Positions 41,624 to 53,084 of a stretch of 64,000 bases of DNA are shown here, in pieces. Source of the DNA: Symsagittifera roscoffensis (taxonomy: Eukaryota > Xenacoelomorpha > Acoela > Convolutidae); the NCBI RefSeq assembly GCF_963678635.1, contig NC_087065.1, positions 20,637,302-20,701,301 of the forward strand, read 5' to 3'. The notes below the pieces were generated by a model that saw only the letters and a list, made by a program, of their open reading frames with translations, was not told where the DNA came from and ran no database searches. Both the position numbers and the translations under genes were made by a program. The stretch's first letter is position 1, and each line of letters begins with the position of its first letter.

Positions 41624-42553
41624 AAGGTTTAGAATGACGGGTGCAAAGGGTTGTTAAATGATTTCTATTTTCTTAAACTGTTAGTTCTTACGATTTTTTG
41701 GTTAGCTTATCCTGGGTCTATTTTTCAGGGTTGGAGAGAAAAGTATATCGATTCCGAAGAATGATTTTTACTTTCTCGTGACTAGTATAAGCTAAGGTGT
41801 TAACTTACTTAATCTTACTTAGGGGTAGTGATTGTGTTCAAGGGTTGGAGAATAGTAAATCGATCCACAAGGTTCAGGTATAATTAGAACGCGAGTAGTT
41901 CGTTAGATACTATTTTAAACTTACGAAGTCTAAGATTTATCCTGGGTCTGGTAAGAGGGGGGGTCAAGTGAAGGATGAATAACCGAAGTTCTTCACTGTT
42001 TATCCTAATTTGAATGATTAGTTTTGTTTTAAAAATTTCTATTAGTCTTGGGTCTTTAGAAAGGGTTGGGTAGTGAATCGACGTTTGAGGTCGTTAGACA
42101 CTAATTAAGTGGGTGGGGGAGAACAAAGTTGTTCTGTTTGATCCAAGGATAAGCCTTGATGATCAAATTTAAAATTTAATTAAGTAGAAAATGATTTAAG
42201 ATCCAAGGATAAGCCTTGATGATCTGGTTTTAAAATTAAGTGAATTTAAGTTTTAATAAAGTTTTAAATGTGTGTAAAGGAAAGATTTAGTGTTTTATGA
42301 TGTTAGTGAGTTGATGATTGCTGTTATGTTTTAGATGATGAAGCTGGAACAACAGGATGATTTATGATTACTAACCATTTATTGTCATGCTACTAATTTT
42401 TATTTTTGTTTTCCAATAAATATTTTTCAAACATGTTTTGTATAATACTGCAGAGTTTTAGGGAAACGATCTTAGATCTTTTTATCAATCGTTATTGTAT
42501 AATATTAATTTTGTTTAGCGCCTTAAATGATTTTGAAGAGTAACTTCAAGGTT
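41624..42553 (-). other. Structured leader of element 2 with splice donors and direct repeats
   Basis: No coding frame. On the element strand there are donor-like GTAAGT at 41808-41803, GTAAGA at 41818-41813 and GTAAGT at 41924-41919. A 25-bp exact repeat (42140-42164 and 42200-42224), with a CAAGG/CCTTG inner hairpin, and three imperfect copies of an AGGGTTGG...ATCGA block (plus strand, about 41728, 41840 and 42063) may be packaging or structural RNA. Confidence 0.55.
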
Positions 42554-42787
42554 TTATGTTTGCAAATGGAAATCTAAATTCATTGCAAGTAGTATTCGAA
42601 ATATAAAAGTTTGTTCTGGCTTTTGCCGAACTATCATATAACTATACGGCAAGTTTCTACTTTGTCGTATGTCGTCTTTGGTTCGAGGTCTTCTTCCAAT
42701 TCCGGGTAGTTCTATTATGGTTCGGAATATTGGCTCTGATCTATTGAGTCGGAGAGACATTTCAATTAAATTATTGTCGTATAACAT
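42554..42787 (-). CDS. First small ORF after the 5' LTR (77 aa)
   Basis: It starts 88 nt inside the element. The protein is Arg-rich in the middle (GIGRRPRTKDD) with no known domain. As the first ATG-initiated frame of the transcript it could be an accessory protein, an upstream ORF, or the first coding exon spliced to the ATG-less frames. AAAG|TAGAA inside it is a weak donor candidate. Chance is possible at this length. Confidence 0.35.
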   Translation of the reverse strand: MLYDNNLIEMSLRLNRSEPIFRTIIELPGIGRRPRTKDDIRQSRNLPYSYMIVRQKPEQTFIFRILLAMNLDFHLQT

Positions 42788-42855
42788 TTTGTAAATGTTT
42801 TTGTCTAATTTCTAATCTATTTTTGGTTAATTCTAATCTAGTAAGGTCTTGTTCG

Positions 42856-42873
42856 AGACTTATGGTCGCACCA
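42856..42873 (-). promoter_or_regulatory. Primer-binding site of element 2
   Basis: On the element strand TGGTGCGACCATAAGTCT begins 2 nt after the 5' LTR. The complement ends GGTCGCACCA and, further inward, continues with GTTCGAG, like a tRNA T-loop. The similarity may therefore extend past 18 nt. Cognate tRNA not identified. Confidence 0.6.
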
Positions 42874-42875
42874 GA

Positions 42876-43283
42876 TGAGTTAGGACCGAAGTGTAACTCA
42901 TAGAGTAATTTCGGATAGGGTACACCGTCTGCTCGTCACGCTATCTTATTTTCGGCCGGATAGATTCGTGCAACTTCTTAGTCTAATACCGATCCTAATC
43001 TTACTCTTATACTATCTAGTCTCAGGTTGTTTAACTAGTCTCTGCTAGGCTCAATAGATCTAGGGTATACTGGTTTATTGCGGCTGCTGAAGTGCTCGGG
43101 AGAGTCCAACTAATTTCTAAGTTAAATTCAAATCTCTCTGGTGCTGAAATTACAAGTAACTTCAGCACTTACAAATAAGTGGGTTGTTAGTTAGATGGAT
43201 CATGATTGGTTAATATTAAATACTTTACATTGGTAAAACATTTAATTTATCCAATCATAAAATATAGTTTAGATCAGGTTCCA
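42876..43283 (-). repeat. 5' LTR of element 2
   Basis: 408 bp, the same as 24433-24840, flanked on the right by AAAT (43284-43287). The hairpin is at 43141-43168. It presumably holds the promoter. No confident TATA box, though CTATATTTTATG lies near the start on the element strand. Confidence 0.93.
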
Positions 43284-43287
43284 AAAT

Positions 43288-44111
43288 GTTGATTAAAACT
43301 AATATAAATAAGGCTTTGAATTTTTTTTTTATAAAATCTCAATCGCTACAAAATTTGCCGGAAATATGTTCGCACTTTTTTTTCTGATATTTAAGCTCAC
43401 CCTATAGTGGTTATAATCTGTTTATGTTGCTCTAAACTAAACAATAGTTTCCGGCTGAATTCTTAAAATTTTTGCATTCCAAAAGTTACAGAAAAGAAGT
43501 AACAGTTTCACTGAGACATGAAAAAAATGCTTGAAAATATCTCCAATTTATCAGTGTATCTTGTTTTAGCTAATTTTAGGATCAAATTTGGATATAGTTC
43601 TACAAACTGTTTGATGCGAGCACTTTTTTATGTGGAATATTGAAAATTTTACGTTAAGTCAGTAAGTAGGATCATTTTTAAATCTAATTTGCTGACAAAA
43701 ATTTCTTTTACATTACCTGAGAAAAAAGGGTTTCCTTTCAAACCATTCACCTTCTGCCGCAAAAAATAGCCATTTTGGGTCGAAAAACAGTCACACGCAA
43801 GGAATCATGGTTCAGCTGTTGGAAGTTAATATTTTTTAGTTTTCCTCGAAAAGATTTTTCTTGTCTTTAGTCGTGTCGTTATCTCCAATACTGCAATGTT
43901 TAATTTCAGTTGAAATTAATCCCATAAAATAAGTGTTTCATTCAAATACTCAGTTTATCCGAAATTGATTTTCTCAAAATTCCCTAAACTGTTAGTTACT
44001 GCCGCTAAGGCGTAGGCGAGAAAGTTTAAGCAAACACCTAGCTGCACACTCGTTGTGCATAAATACTTAGAAAACGAGTTTCAGAAATAAACCCGTACCT
44101 AGTAAATGTTT
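43288..44111. other. Intergenic, nothing recognised
   Basis: AT-rich host DNA right of element 2. No gene or repeat match seen. Confidence 0.4.
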
Positions 44112-44875
44112 TAACTCAGATCTGAAATAATCTTTTTCAGATCTAAATTTCAGATCTGAAATGGGTTGTGAAATGCTTATGTAACGCTCGGATACTTTAA
44201 CGATTGGTTATTTCAGATCTAGTTTCAGATCTGAAATTTTGTTTTTCTTGGTTATTTCACATCTGTAAAAATCTATTTCAGATCTCATTTCAGATCTGAA
44301 GTTTTGTTTTTCTTGGTCATTTCAGATCCAAAAAATTAATGATTCTGATATAATTTTTTGCTATTTTTGATATTTTTGTATTTGATAGCTTCGGCTAGCT
44401 ACTAGCAGTACTCAGCAAACTCTCCAATAGAAGACTGCCAAAAGATGTTTCCCCAAGCACGAGATAAACATTGAAAATGCATAAGTAGTGCTTGAAAATC
44501 AAACGTTTGACAGGTCTTCTTACAGTTTTTGAAAACTTTTCAACACAATTGAACAAGAAATTAAATTCGAAAAAACTGTTTGTGAAATTATTCGGAAGTT
44601 TTTTTACGGAATTTAATCTTAACTTAATTGTGAATTGCAGAAACATGAAAAACTCAATGCTCAAAATTCATAAATTGCAATTTAACAAAGGATTTCTCAC
44701 ATCTGATTTCAGATCTGAAGTTTTGATCTGCAAGGTTATTTCAGATCTAAAATTTTCTATTTCAGATCCAAATTTCAGATCTGAAATTTGTAATACTTAT
44801 CAAAATCAGAAATAAAGAATTTCAGATCTGAGAATCAATTTTGAAAGAAATAAAGAATCTCAGATCTTGCACAGA
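44112..44875. repeat. Array rich in the palindrome TTTCAGATCTGAAAT
   Basis: At least twelve AGATCT hexamers, mostly inside TTTCAGATCTGAAAT or half-site variants, fall in two blocks (about 44115-44335 and 44695-44870) separated by about 360 bp without them. Longer units such as TTTTGTTTTTCTTGGTTATTTCA recur in the first block. It is non-coding and could be a satellite fragment or a clustered protein-binding site. Confidence 0.75.
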
Positions 44876-46303
44876 AAATTCCCTGGGTTCAGGAATGCAA
44901 CGCATATGAATTTTAGCTTCGCCAAATGCTTGAAATGTTTCCTTCCGGGGTTGACCAAAACTAGTAATCATACAATTCTCATATTTGGAAAAATGCTAAT
45001 CATACATTTTTCATACAATCCGATAAGTACAGAAAATGCATGAAAGTTCTGTGATTACTGATTGTTTATTTGTGGAGAATGCATGACTAACAACTTTCCA
45101 TAAACCAATAAATAATTGATCTTTTTTGAAATTTCGTTTCTCAAAAGTTTTGGGATGTGTTTGTGACCAAACGCAAGTGACAAAAAGCATGGTTTACTCA
45201 AAACTAAAATCAACAAAGCTTTGATTGATTTGCATTTACACTGCATTGGAAGAGACCTGAATTATGTAAGAGCTTTTTAACTCAAATCATATACTGCAAG
45301 CATCAAACTTTAAAATTTTGTTAAATGTTTTCAAAGATGATTACTTTTACAATTTGAAGTCTTAAATTATCAGAACTTTATCAAGGCATATCTGAAAATG
45401 CCATAGCAAAGAAATAGGAGTTTTTAGCCTATTTGAAAAAAGCTATCCACAGAAACACGAAATTCAACTTTTGTTTATCTAGGACTACGTTATGCACACA
45501 AAAAACTAATTGTTACATGCAAAATTTTTTTTAGAAAATGATTGTTTGACTACAAATTTCAATTTTTTATTGAAATGTTTTAAATAAATGTATGAAATTT
45601 GTATGATTAGTATTTTTCATACACTTAGTTTGTGGATTTGTATGATTAGCATTTTCGGTTTATTAGTGTCAACTCGCAGTTTTTATCATGTACTTCAAAA
45701 AAAAAACGAAATGTTTCGTTTGCAGTGTTTTTTCTGAAGACCAACTTTGACAATCGAAACTGTAGTTGACAACGTATTTTATGTCCCGATAAAAATATAA
45801 TCCTTGAAGTCAAATATGAACGTTTTAAACTTGGATTAACGATTTGTAGATTTGGAAATTGCCAATTTGGCTTTGTTCTGGACAAGGTTTTGCAATCTTT
45901 TAAGAAATTACCAATGACAATGAAAGCATAAGGATGATGTAAAAATTGTTCTAAATTGGTATGGGACAAGCTAATAGGTCATATGGGTTCACTTTACAAC
46001 CCAAAAACTATAAGTTATTGTGTTACAACTCGTACCTAACAAAAGCTTCTGATCTGGATAAAAATTTTATCTAAAAACTCTAACCTAATTTTCTCTTGTT
46101 TTTGAACAAAGATTATTTGTTTATCTTCAATCCTTGACAATACACATTTTTTGAATAAAACGACTAGAAATTAGATCACTGCTCTACCGCAGTATGCGTT
46201 CGAGTATGCACAATAGCCGTAGCATTACAATGGAATTTAACATTTCTTATAACAAGTGTTGCTTTGCATTAGATTGCTATAACTATTCGAAAGTATGAGA
46301 TCA
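44876..46303. other. Intergenic, nothing recognised
   Basis: No supported gene. Short open frames such as 45646-45969 (minus) show no feature. Confidence 0.4.
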
Positions 46304-46374
46304 TATGATTTAGTGGTTGGCTCAATCGCTTATTCTATTCAATGGTAGGTCTTGAGTTCGAGTCCCTGCAGGAG
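46304..46374 (+). ncRNA. tRNA-like sequence with A and B boxes (pseudogene or SINE head)
   Basis: TAGTGGTTGGCTC (46311-46323) resembles an A box. AGTTCGAGTCC (46355-46365) is a good B box at the right distance, followed by a T run (46376-46384) that could end Pol III transcription. The T stem does not pair well, so I do not call a functional tRNA. Confidence 0.35.
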
Positions 46375-46385
46375 ATTTTTTTTCC

Positions 46386-47079
46386 AAAAAGTAGCCGAGG
46401 TTTTTCTAACTTCTGATCAGAAATAAGATCAGAAATAGAGATTTTTACTTTTTCAAACATTTTGAAAAAATTCTGGTCAGTTATTTAGAGTAGAAATGAA
46501 GCATTTCTCGTCAAAATTAAAAAAACAAATTTGTTCCATACCGGTAATCAAACTATTTGTTGATGAAACCGAATAATTTAAAATCTCCATCAGTTATTCA
46601 GTTATTGTTTATCATAAGCTCTTTTTACAAAAAGGAGTTTTCGAGACTAGTCAAAGAAGAGCAATCAGAATATTTAAGTTCTATACTTTCAATTTTTAAA
46701 CAGGAGAGTGGATCGGAAAAGTGGACCGTATAAGTTTTGGTCAAACATTTTCATAAAAAGCCCAAAAATGAAAAATTATTTGTGTTTGTTAGATTGTACG
46801 CTTATAAAGTTCGTAGTGAGTTCACTGATTTCGCAGAACTTCTATTTTTTGTAAAACTTGCACCCCTTCGAAAAACGTTTAGATCTGTCTCTGATTCAGA
46901 TCGTTGTCATGATCCTAGCAGTCTTGTGTTATTGGTTTGACCGAGTACTGATTGAACCTTGAATCAATGTATTCGCAAACGGGTATGTTTTGCAACGGGG
47001 GCCGGATTTGTTTTTTTCATTTTTTCGTTTCTTTCTTTTTCTTAAGCAATTGTAGCATTTTATAGTTCTATAATCACAC
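46386..47079. other. Intergenic, nothing recognised
   Basis: No gene or matched repeat seen. Confidence 0.35.
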
Positions 47080-47920
47080 CTCGCAGAAGAAACTACTATA
47101 GTTTGAAGATAAAAAACTTTTAATTTTGTATTTTTTCACGAATGTGGTCGGAACCTTCTGTGCTCCTTGTACAGCAACCGATTATCCTTGTTTTAATTTT
47201 GCATGCTACACCCTTTTTTGAACTATTAATTGTGCCTCGAGCCTGTACGTATATGTATTTGATTTTCTAATACTATAATGTGAAGACTCATCTGTGATGC
47301 TGAAAGCGTAATACGAATTTTCATCCAAAAAATTGTTCCGAAATGAAATCAGGCAAGCTAATTATTGTTCAGACTATTTGAAAAATCACTCGAACCTTTG
47401 TTTTTGGGTGTTGATTAATTTTTTTGTTTTTTTTGTTTTCCAGCTACCACGAATAATCATCGGAGAGAATTGAGTGATATATCATATTAAAGTCGTATCG
47501 GTCGTGATTCAAACAACCTTAAAAAACTTCAAAAATTTGAACTTAAAATAGCTTGTTTTAGGCCGTAAAAAGTTAATTTTACTCAAGAAAACTATTTTTT
47601 AAAAGTATTTTACCTCCTTTTTGAAATCAAAAATTTCGAAAAATTGAAAAAAAAACTTTATTTCTTTATTTTTTTTTGTTTTTCTAGTCGTTTTGTACAA
47701 AAATTGTTTTCCACTTTGCGTATTTTACTGTGATTGTCAAATTTTTGTAAGCATTAGCGTTTCGTTCAGCTCTTTTCGTCCACGACGAAAAAACGGCCCA
47801 ACTCCACGACGAAAAAAGGGACAATAATTTAAAAAAGTTGTTGTCTTTTTAAGACTATTGTCAAAATATTCTGTGCTACTTGCACAGTATGTGGCTGTCC
47901 TTGTTCATATCATTTCTTTG
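47080..47920 (+). repeat. Dispersed repeat family, copy 3 (two partial copies)
   Basis: An end block is at 47080-47190 (CACACCTCGCAGAAGAAAC, GGTCGGAACCTTCTGTGCTCC, TTGTACAGCAACCGATTATCC). A fuller copy follows: CAGCTACCACGAATAATCATC (47441), GAGTGATATATCATATTAAAG (47471), TTTTACTGTGATTGTCAAAT (47725) and CTGTGCTACTTGCACAGTA (47871). Inside, CCACGACGAAAAAACGGCCCAACT/CCACGACGAAAAAAGGGAC is a local tandem duplication. Confidence 0.6.
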
Positions 47921-50900
47921 TGCGACTTATTACATCATCAGTTTTGATATATTGACAAACCAGAGTTTGTAGTTTATCTAATTTTTGTACCAGAAATTTG
48001 AATTGAAGACCAATTGAAAAGTATACAGAGTAATCAGGGCTTGGCGCTGATAAATACGAGCAGTCTTCTGTCATTTTTAAAGTAATTTACTGCAAATTTA
48101 AAAAAAAACTAAAATTGACTGAGAAAAACTAAAATTGACTGAGTTTTTTTTCTAGGAACGTACATGTATGTCAAAAAATAGTGAATATAAAACCATACCT
48201 TGATGAGTTAAGTTTTTGAGCCGCTAACAGAACAACTGCATGCATTTGTTTTCAGACCAACTGAGCTATCAGAGCTCTCTTCTCAGTTGACTCCACTCAT
48301 CATTACTGCAGCCTTCTATTATCCATTTTTCAGGCACTTATTTTGGCTTTGAACTCATAAAAGTATGAACAAAATAAACTAATCTAAATGTAGCGAGTTT
48401 AGATTGTGCAAACATTAGTCTTCCATCGGTGATGTTAGTTTTGAGCCTGTTTGAGTCTCGTCTGTTCTAAGATTAGCTTTTGAGAAACAAATGAGTCGCC
48501 TCAAATCTGTAATGTGAGAAATAGGGCTGAAAATTGGTCAGTGTTTATTGTTCTTTAAATTAGTATGTGCCATGTCGAGACAATGTCACCTAAACAGTAG
48601 TCAAGGCAGTGCATTCGCTTATTGTGTGCCAAGTTGAACTTGTTGGCCAAGTTGGAAGTGGTGTCTTAGTTTTTCAATAAAATTCGCCGAGATACCTTTG
48701 ATGACAAAACTTTGCGGGTATTTTCGATTTCAGTTGATCGTTTAACAACTCATCATGAACTTGATACTTTTGAAAAATTGGTATAATGGAGCGATGAAAA
48801 GGTTCGAGAAATTTTTGAGAAGGGTGAAAGCTAGATTTCTTGACCACCTCACTGAAAATGACTGAAAGGAACGATGGCATAGTACTGGAATTTCTTTTGG
48901 ACAATTTCGACTGCTTCGAAGAAAGCTCGTAGAGGCGCAAATGTGGCATCGAGGAGGTTCGCTCTAGTCAATCAAGGAAGATAATCTTTCAAGAAACTTG
49001 TTTATGAGGGTTATTTTGCTACAACTTGCAAGATGAGGATTATATTGCACGACTGTTGAAAGAGGGAAACTATCTTGCAAAAAGAAGTTTGCAATATTAT
49101 TCAAAGAAATCACAAGATAATGAACCCTAATACTCGTTCAGATAAAGTTTATTCTGACCAAAGGAAAAAATACTATGGAAAAAATAGTTGGCTAAAGTCA
49201 CTAAAACTCATGGGCTTAAGTTCAGAAAAAAGGCTTGGAATTAAATTTTCATGTAAATCCATATTGATCAAAAGAGTTCTAATTTAATCATTTAGTCATA
49301 GTTCTAATTTAACCAATTCGATTAAACAGTTTCAAAAACAAATTGATACGATTCAAAAACTAGTTCAAATTGATACGATACGAGATAAGATACTAATAAG
49401 AGCTAAAACTTTGTAGCTGCAGTTTTAGTTTGAAATCACGCAAGAACCGTGTCGCTCAAAACGATCAAGCTAACAAGATCTTCAAAAAGATAAACTTAAA
49501 ATATCCATAACCTTTTGCCTCTCTAAGTTTGTAAAAAAAATCAGGAAATTGTTATCAAATCGACTAGGGAAGTAAGGGTGCTGTTTTGATTTAGAACGGT
49601 TTTTTACTGAAGCTAAATTAGAAGTCAGATACTTTTGTCTCATTCCTAAACGTTCATATTACCACTCATAGGGAAATTGTACAGTCATTGTTTGATTTAC
49701 TTTAAAAAAAACATGTATCAAATTTTTGATTTGCTGGTGTTCTATTATTCGTTTCCTTTTTATAGACTTTAAAGGCAGTCGATATGATTTTTCCCTATTG
49801 TCAGTGTTTTAAGGCAGGATGAAATAACCAGTCCACCTAATTGCGGATATACCTATTTTTATTATCCAGAGCGAAGCAGGAGAAAAACTGAGTCCAATAT
49901 TGAAATAACCAATTAAGTCGGGATGGTATATGAAAAAGTGCAACTCATCCCCTTGTTAAATAGATTGTTTTTCGAAACAAATTTTCACTGATATCAAATG
50001 TATACTGAAGTTCTCAAAAATATTAGGGTTAAAATTAATCATTAAAAAGTGACTTTAATTTGAAATAAAGTCATTGTTTGTTTGGAAACATGCATTTTTC
50101 TTCTTTTTCTTTTGATTCTCCTTGTCATCAGACTTTTTTTAGAATCATATCCCGCCATTTGAGCTACTTCTTGGTCGTATCTGACCTGAGTTCTTCGTTT
50201 TGATTGTCAGGTTTTCAACATCCAGCTACAATATTTCTCTGGCTCCTCCCGATAGTCAAATAGTCAAAGTGGTTATTCTTGTGCTCACTGCGTCTTTGTG
50301 TCGTTCAACTAAAAGACTATCGAGCATAACCGGTTTGCAACCTCAGACTAAGCACCATCACTGCTTAAAAGTTTCTGCAATTGAAAGAAACCAAAAATTG
50401 AGACAAATTTTCCAAACCCAAGGTATTTTTATTAATTGGTTACCGGTATTTTGGTTTCAGACACAAATTCACCACAAAGAATGTAAGAGCCAGGTCTCAT
50501 TAACTATTGGCTCTTTCAAGAAATAAAGGAAAGCTATTTGCATAACCTTTCCTAATAACTAAAAAGCTTAGGCGAAAAAACGACAATGCCACAGTATCAG
50601 GCACAAATTAGAACAGACTGAGATATGTAAATCGAAACAAAGAGATGATGAAAAAAATCAACACAATTTGTTTCATTAGTATAAGCTCTGAAATGAACAT
50701 TTTCGTGAATTTAAAACTGATTTGAAGTTGGAATTATTCAGAGAAGAACTAAAAATGTTAGGGTTAAAAACTGAAACAAATTTAAGTTGCTTATTGAAAA
50801 ATTAAATCCCATATTTTTTTTCTCAACGCTTTATGTCTGCGCGTTTCGATCGATGCGGAAGAAAAAAAAACGCCAAAATTGTTGAAGAGCAAGAATCATT

Positions 50901-52079
50901 GGACTCTTGAAGGCTACATATAGCCACCAACTTTGTTCTCTTTTGGCTTAGAGTGAATGGTATCTTGAAAAGCGAAAGCTACATATATCACCCAGAAAAA
51001 TGGCCGAAGTCAACGGCATAATCAAAAAGGAACATATGTGTCTAGTTTTGGAAAGTTGTTCAAATTGGACTGGAATTTAAAAGGTATAGACTTCAGAGTA
51101 GTTTGTGCAATTTACAAAATTAACCAAAAAGTAACCAAAAAATGCGTTTTAGGCGCTTGTTTTTTTTGCGTAACAGACAAAAAATGTTGATTACTGCAAA
51201 ACAGACAAAAATGCGAAACAGACAAAAAAGTTTCACGCTTCATCTCACGAATTTGATTCATGTTCAACAAGTTTTATCCTTATATTACAGCTATTTCGAT
51301 GCCAAGTTTTAATGCGCATAACTTGACCTAGATTAAAAAGAACTCCTCGTTTGATTAAAAAATTGACAAACAGGCCTATTGGCTCGGTGCATTTTTTGCT
51401 CAAGACTTAGATTCACTCAGGAGGAAAAATGGCTATTTCCCTAGCTGTTTTGCTAATTAAAAAATGTAAGTTTTTGACAAAAAGGTTTTTGAAATTTTTT
51501 TTTGAAGATTGATGTGTAACTTCATTGTTTTTCATTGGTATCGTTGCAACCTTTGATTTCACTGTTCGGTATCATAGTGGTAACTTATCTTTTTTGGAAA
51601 AGAAATTCATTGAACTTTCAAAGTTAATTTAGTCTTAACTAAAAGATTATAGGCCTAGTTACCAATTTTTTTTGTTCATCAAAGATGGTGATTTTTGAAA
51701 TCTTTTTAGCAGCACCACTAATTTTTCAGGATTTTTTGCAAAAAAATTAGAAAATTTGTTATGCCGTTGGCCTAAAAATTGTCTCAAATCTTGATACCAT
51801 GCTCACATTTATTTGTTTTTTCACTGTATCTAAAAATCTTTGACTGCAATCACCTTTTCGTGAGATAAATGAAGTCGTTTCTGTGAAGCAATTTTCCCAT
51901 AAATAATCAAATATAGAAAAATCTCGGACTTTTTCTTAACTAATCGCAATGCTCATTTTTATTTGAGCAAAACTTAGAGAACAAATTTTCCTTCAAAAAT
52001 AAGTTAAAAAATATCTAAAACTTTTTCATGTTTTGTTATGAATTTCAAAAAATTTGCGGAATTTTTATGCTTGGGTTTG
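47921..52079. other. Intergenic with one tRNA-type A box
   Basis: No supported gene in about 4.1 kb. On the minus strand, 48268-48257 reads TAGCTCAGTTGG, a perfect tRNA A box, but no B box was found downstream, so it is at most a tRNA-derived relic. A short AAACAGACAAAAA repeat is seen near 51170-51230. Confidence 0.4.
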
Positions 52080-52650
52080 TTGTTCCGACCATTGAAAATG
52101 GGGAGGAACTTTGTAATCGAATGTGTTTTAGTTTACCACGCAAAATCAGGTACCACACATTCATCGGGACGGGTTGAGTAATATATCATATCAAAGCCCT
52201 TTCAATCGTAATTCGAACAATGTGTCGAGAGTAACAGGTTTGGAATTTTTGATTTTTCGTCTTTATTTGGGCGAATAAAGCATGCGAGCAGTCCTACAAC
52301 AGTTGAATTCTGCGAATCTGTCCAATTAAAGACCTTGAAACTTAATTTAAAATAAGTAAAACTAGTTTTGGGGCTTTTTAGCTTCATTTTGAAAACCAAA
52401 AATTTTCCGCATAACATTTTGAAAATTTTTTAAATTTTTTTTTCAGCTTTTCTAGTCATTTCTCTACAAAAAAGTTTTGTTCAATTTGTGTATATTACTA
52501 TGACAGTCTATTAGCCTAAATTAATTTTTAAAGTTAGATCCTATTATCGAACCAAGCAGAAAAACAACACTAATTTAAAAAAAAATTTTAAACCGGAGTT
52601 GTCTGAAGACTATGGTCGGAACATTCTGTGCTACTTGTAAAAAAATGTAT
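52080..52650 (+). repeat. Dispersed repeat family, copy 4
   Basis: TCCGACCATTGAAAATGGGG (52084), TTGAGTAATATATCATATC (52172), TTACTATGACAGTC (about 52493) and GACTATGGTCGGAACATTCTG (about 52607) appear in the order seen in the other copies. The final CTTGCACAG part is truncated. Confidence 0.65.
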
Positions 52651-53084
52651 ACTACCAATGAAGGTTAAACCTCCGATTTGCTATTCAATAAGATATCTGG
52701 GTTATAATCTTCAATGGCGTACAATTTTTTTGAATGCCTTTTTTAGTGGCCTAAAGTACTCCAATTTATATTTTTTTTAAGTTCTGGGGGCTTTAAAATT
52801 GTCAATTTATTTGCCTCATCTTTGAACCAGTTTATGTGCGATGTAAATTATTTATTTATTTTACTAAAAACGTATTACGAAATTTTTATGAGTTTCGAAT
52901 TATTCGACACTATAAAATCGTTCCAAATTGAATTCAGACAAGCTAATTGGTTGTATAGTTTTTGTACTACTAAAATTTTCACTCTTGGTTTTTGATGTTG
53001 TCCAGAATTTATGCTGTTTTAAAAAATTTTTGAAAACAACTACCAATTAAGAGCTCTTCTCTTCGTGGACTAGACCCCCTGCTG

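Larger units (their letters stand above)
24433..43283 (-). mobile_element. Element 2: giant retrovirus-like LTR element (18,851 bp) with Env-like and accessory genes
   Basis: Two 408-bp LTRs, apparently identical, start TG and end CA in both readings and are flanked by AAAT (24429-24432 and 43284-43287). The element reads right to left. It runs 5' LTR, primer site (42856-42873), structured leader with splice donors, three small ORFs, Gag region, Pol, a run of short touching ORFs, an ATG-less frame, an Env-like glycoprotein, a 599-aa unknown protein, a 1.56-kb 3' region, a purine tract and the 3' LTR. Its coding strand is A- and C-rich and G-poor, unlike the flanks. RT, RNase H, the integrase triad and the GPY motif place it in the Ty3/Gypsy-retrovirus lineage. 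It is roughly twice or more the usual size. I do not recognise the family. Confidence 0.92.

Noticed and set aside
42843..42875. Possible tRNA gene next to the 5' LTR (GTTCGAG...GCACCA)
   Set aside because: CCA is not normally encoded in animal tRNA genes, and the position two bases from the LTR identifies it as the primer-binding site complement.
44395..44815. Overlapping frames on both strands between the AGATCT blocks
   Set aside because: Opposite-strand overlap and low-complexity sequence. No domain on either strand.
48674..48949. Minus-strand 91-aa open frame with fairly normal composition
   Set aside because: No domain, no flanking exon or splice pattern, no poly(A) signal tied to it. 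It could be a chance frame or a transposase scrap, so not called.
50200..50526. 108-aa plus-strand frame
   Set aside because: No similarity recognised and no supporting signals.
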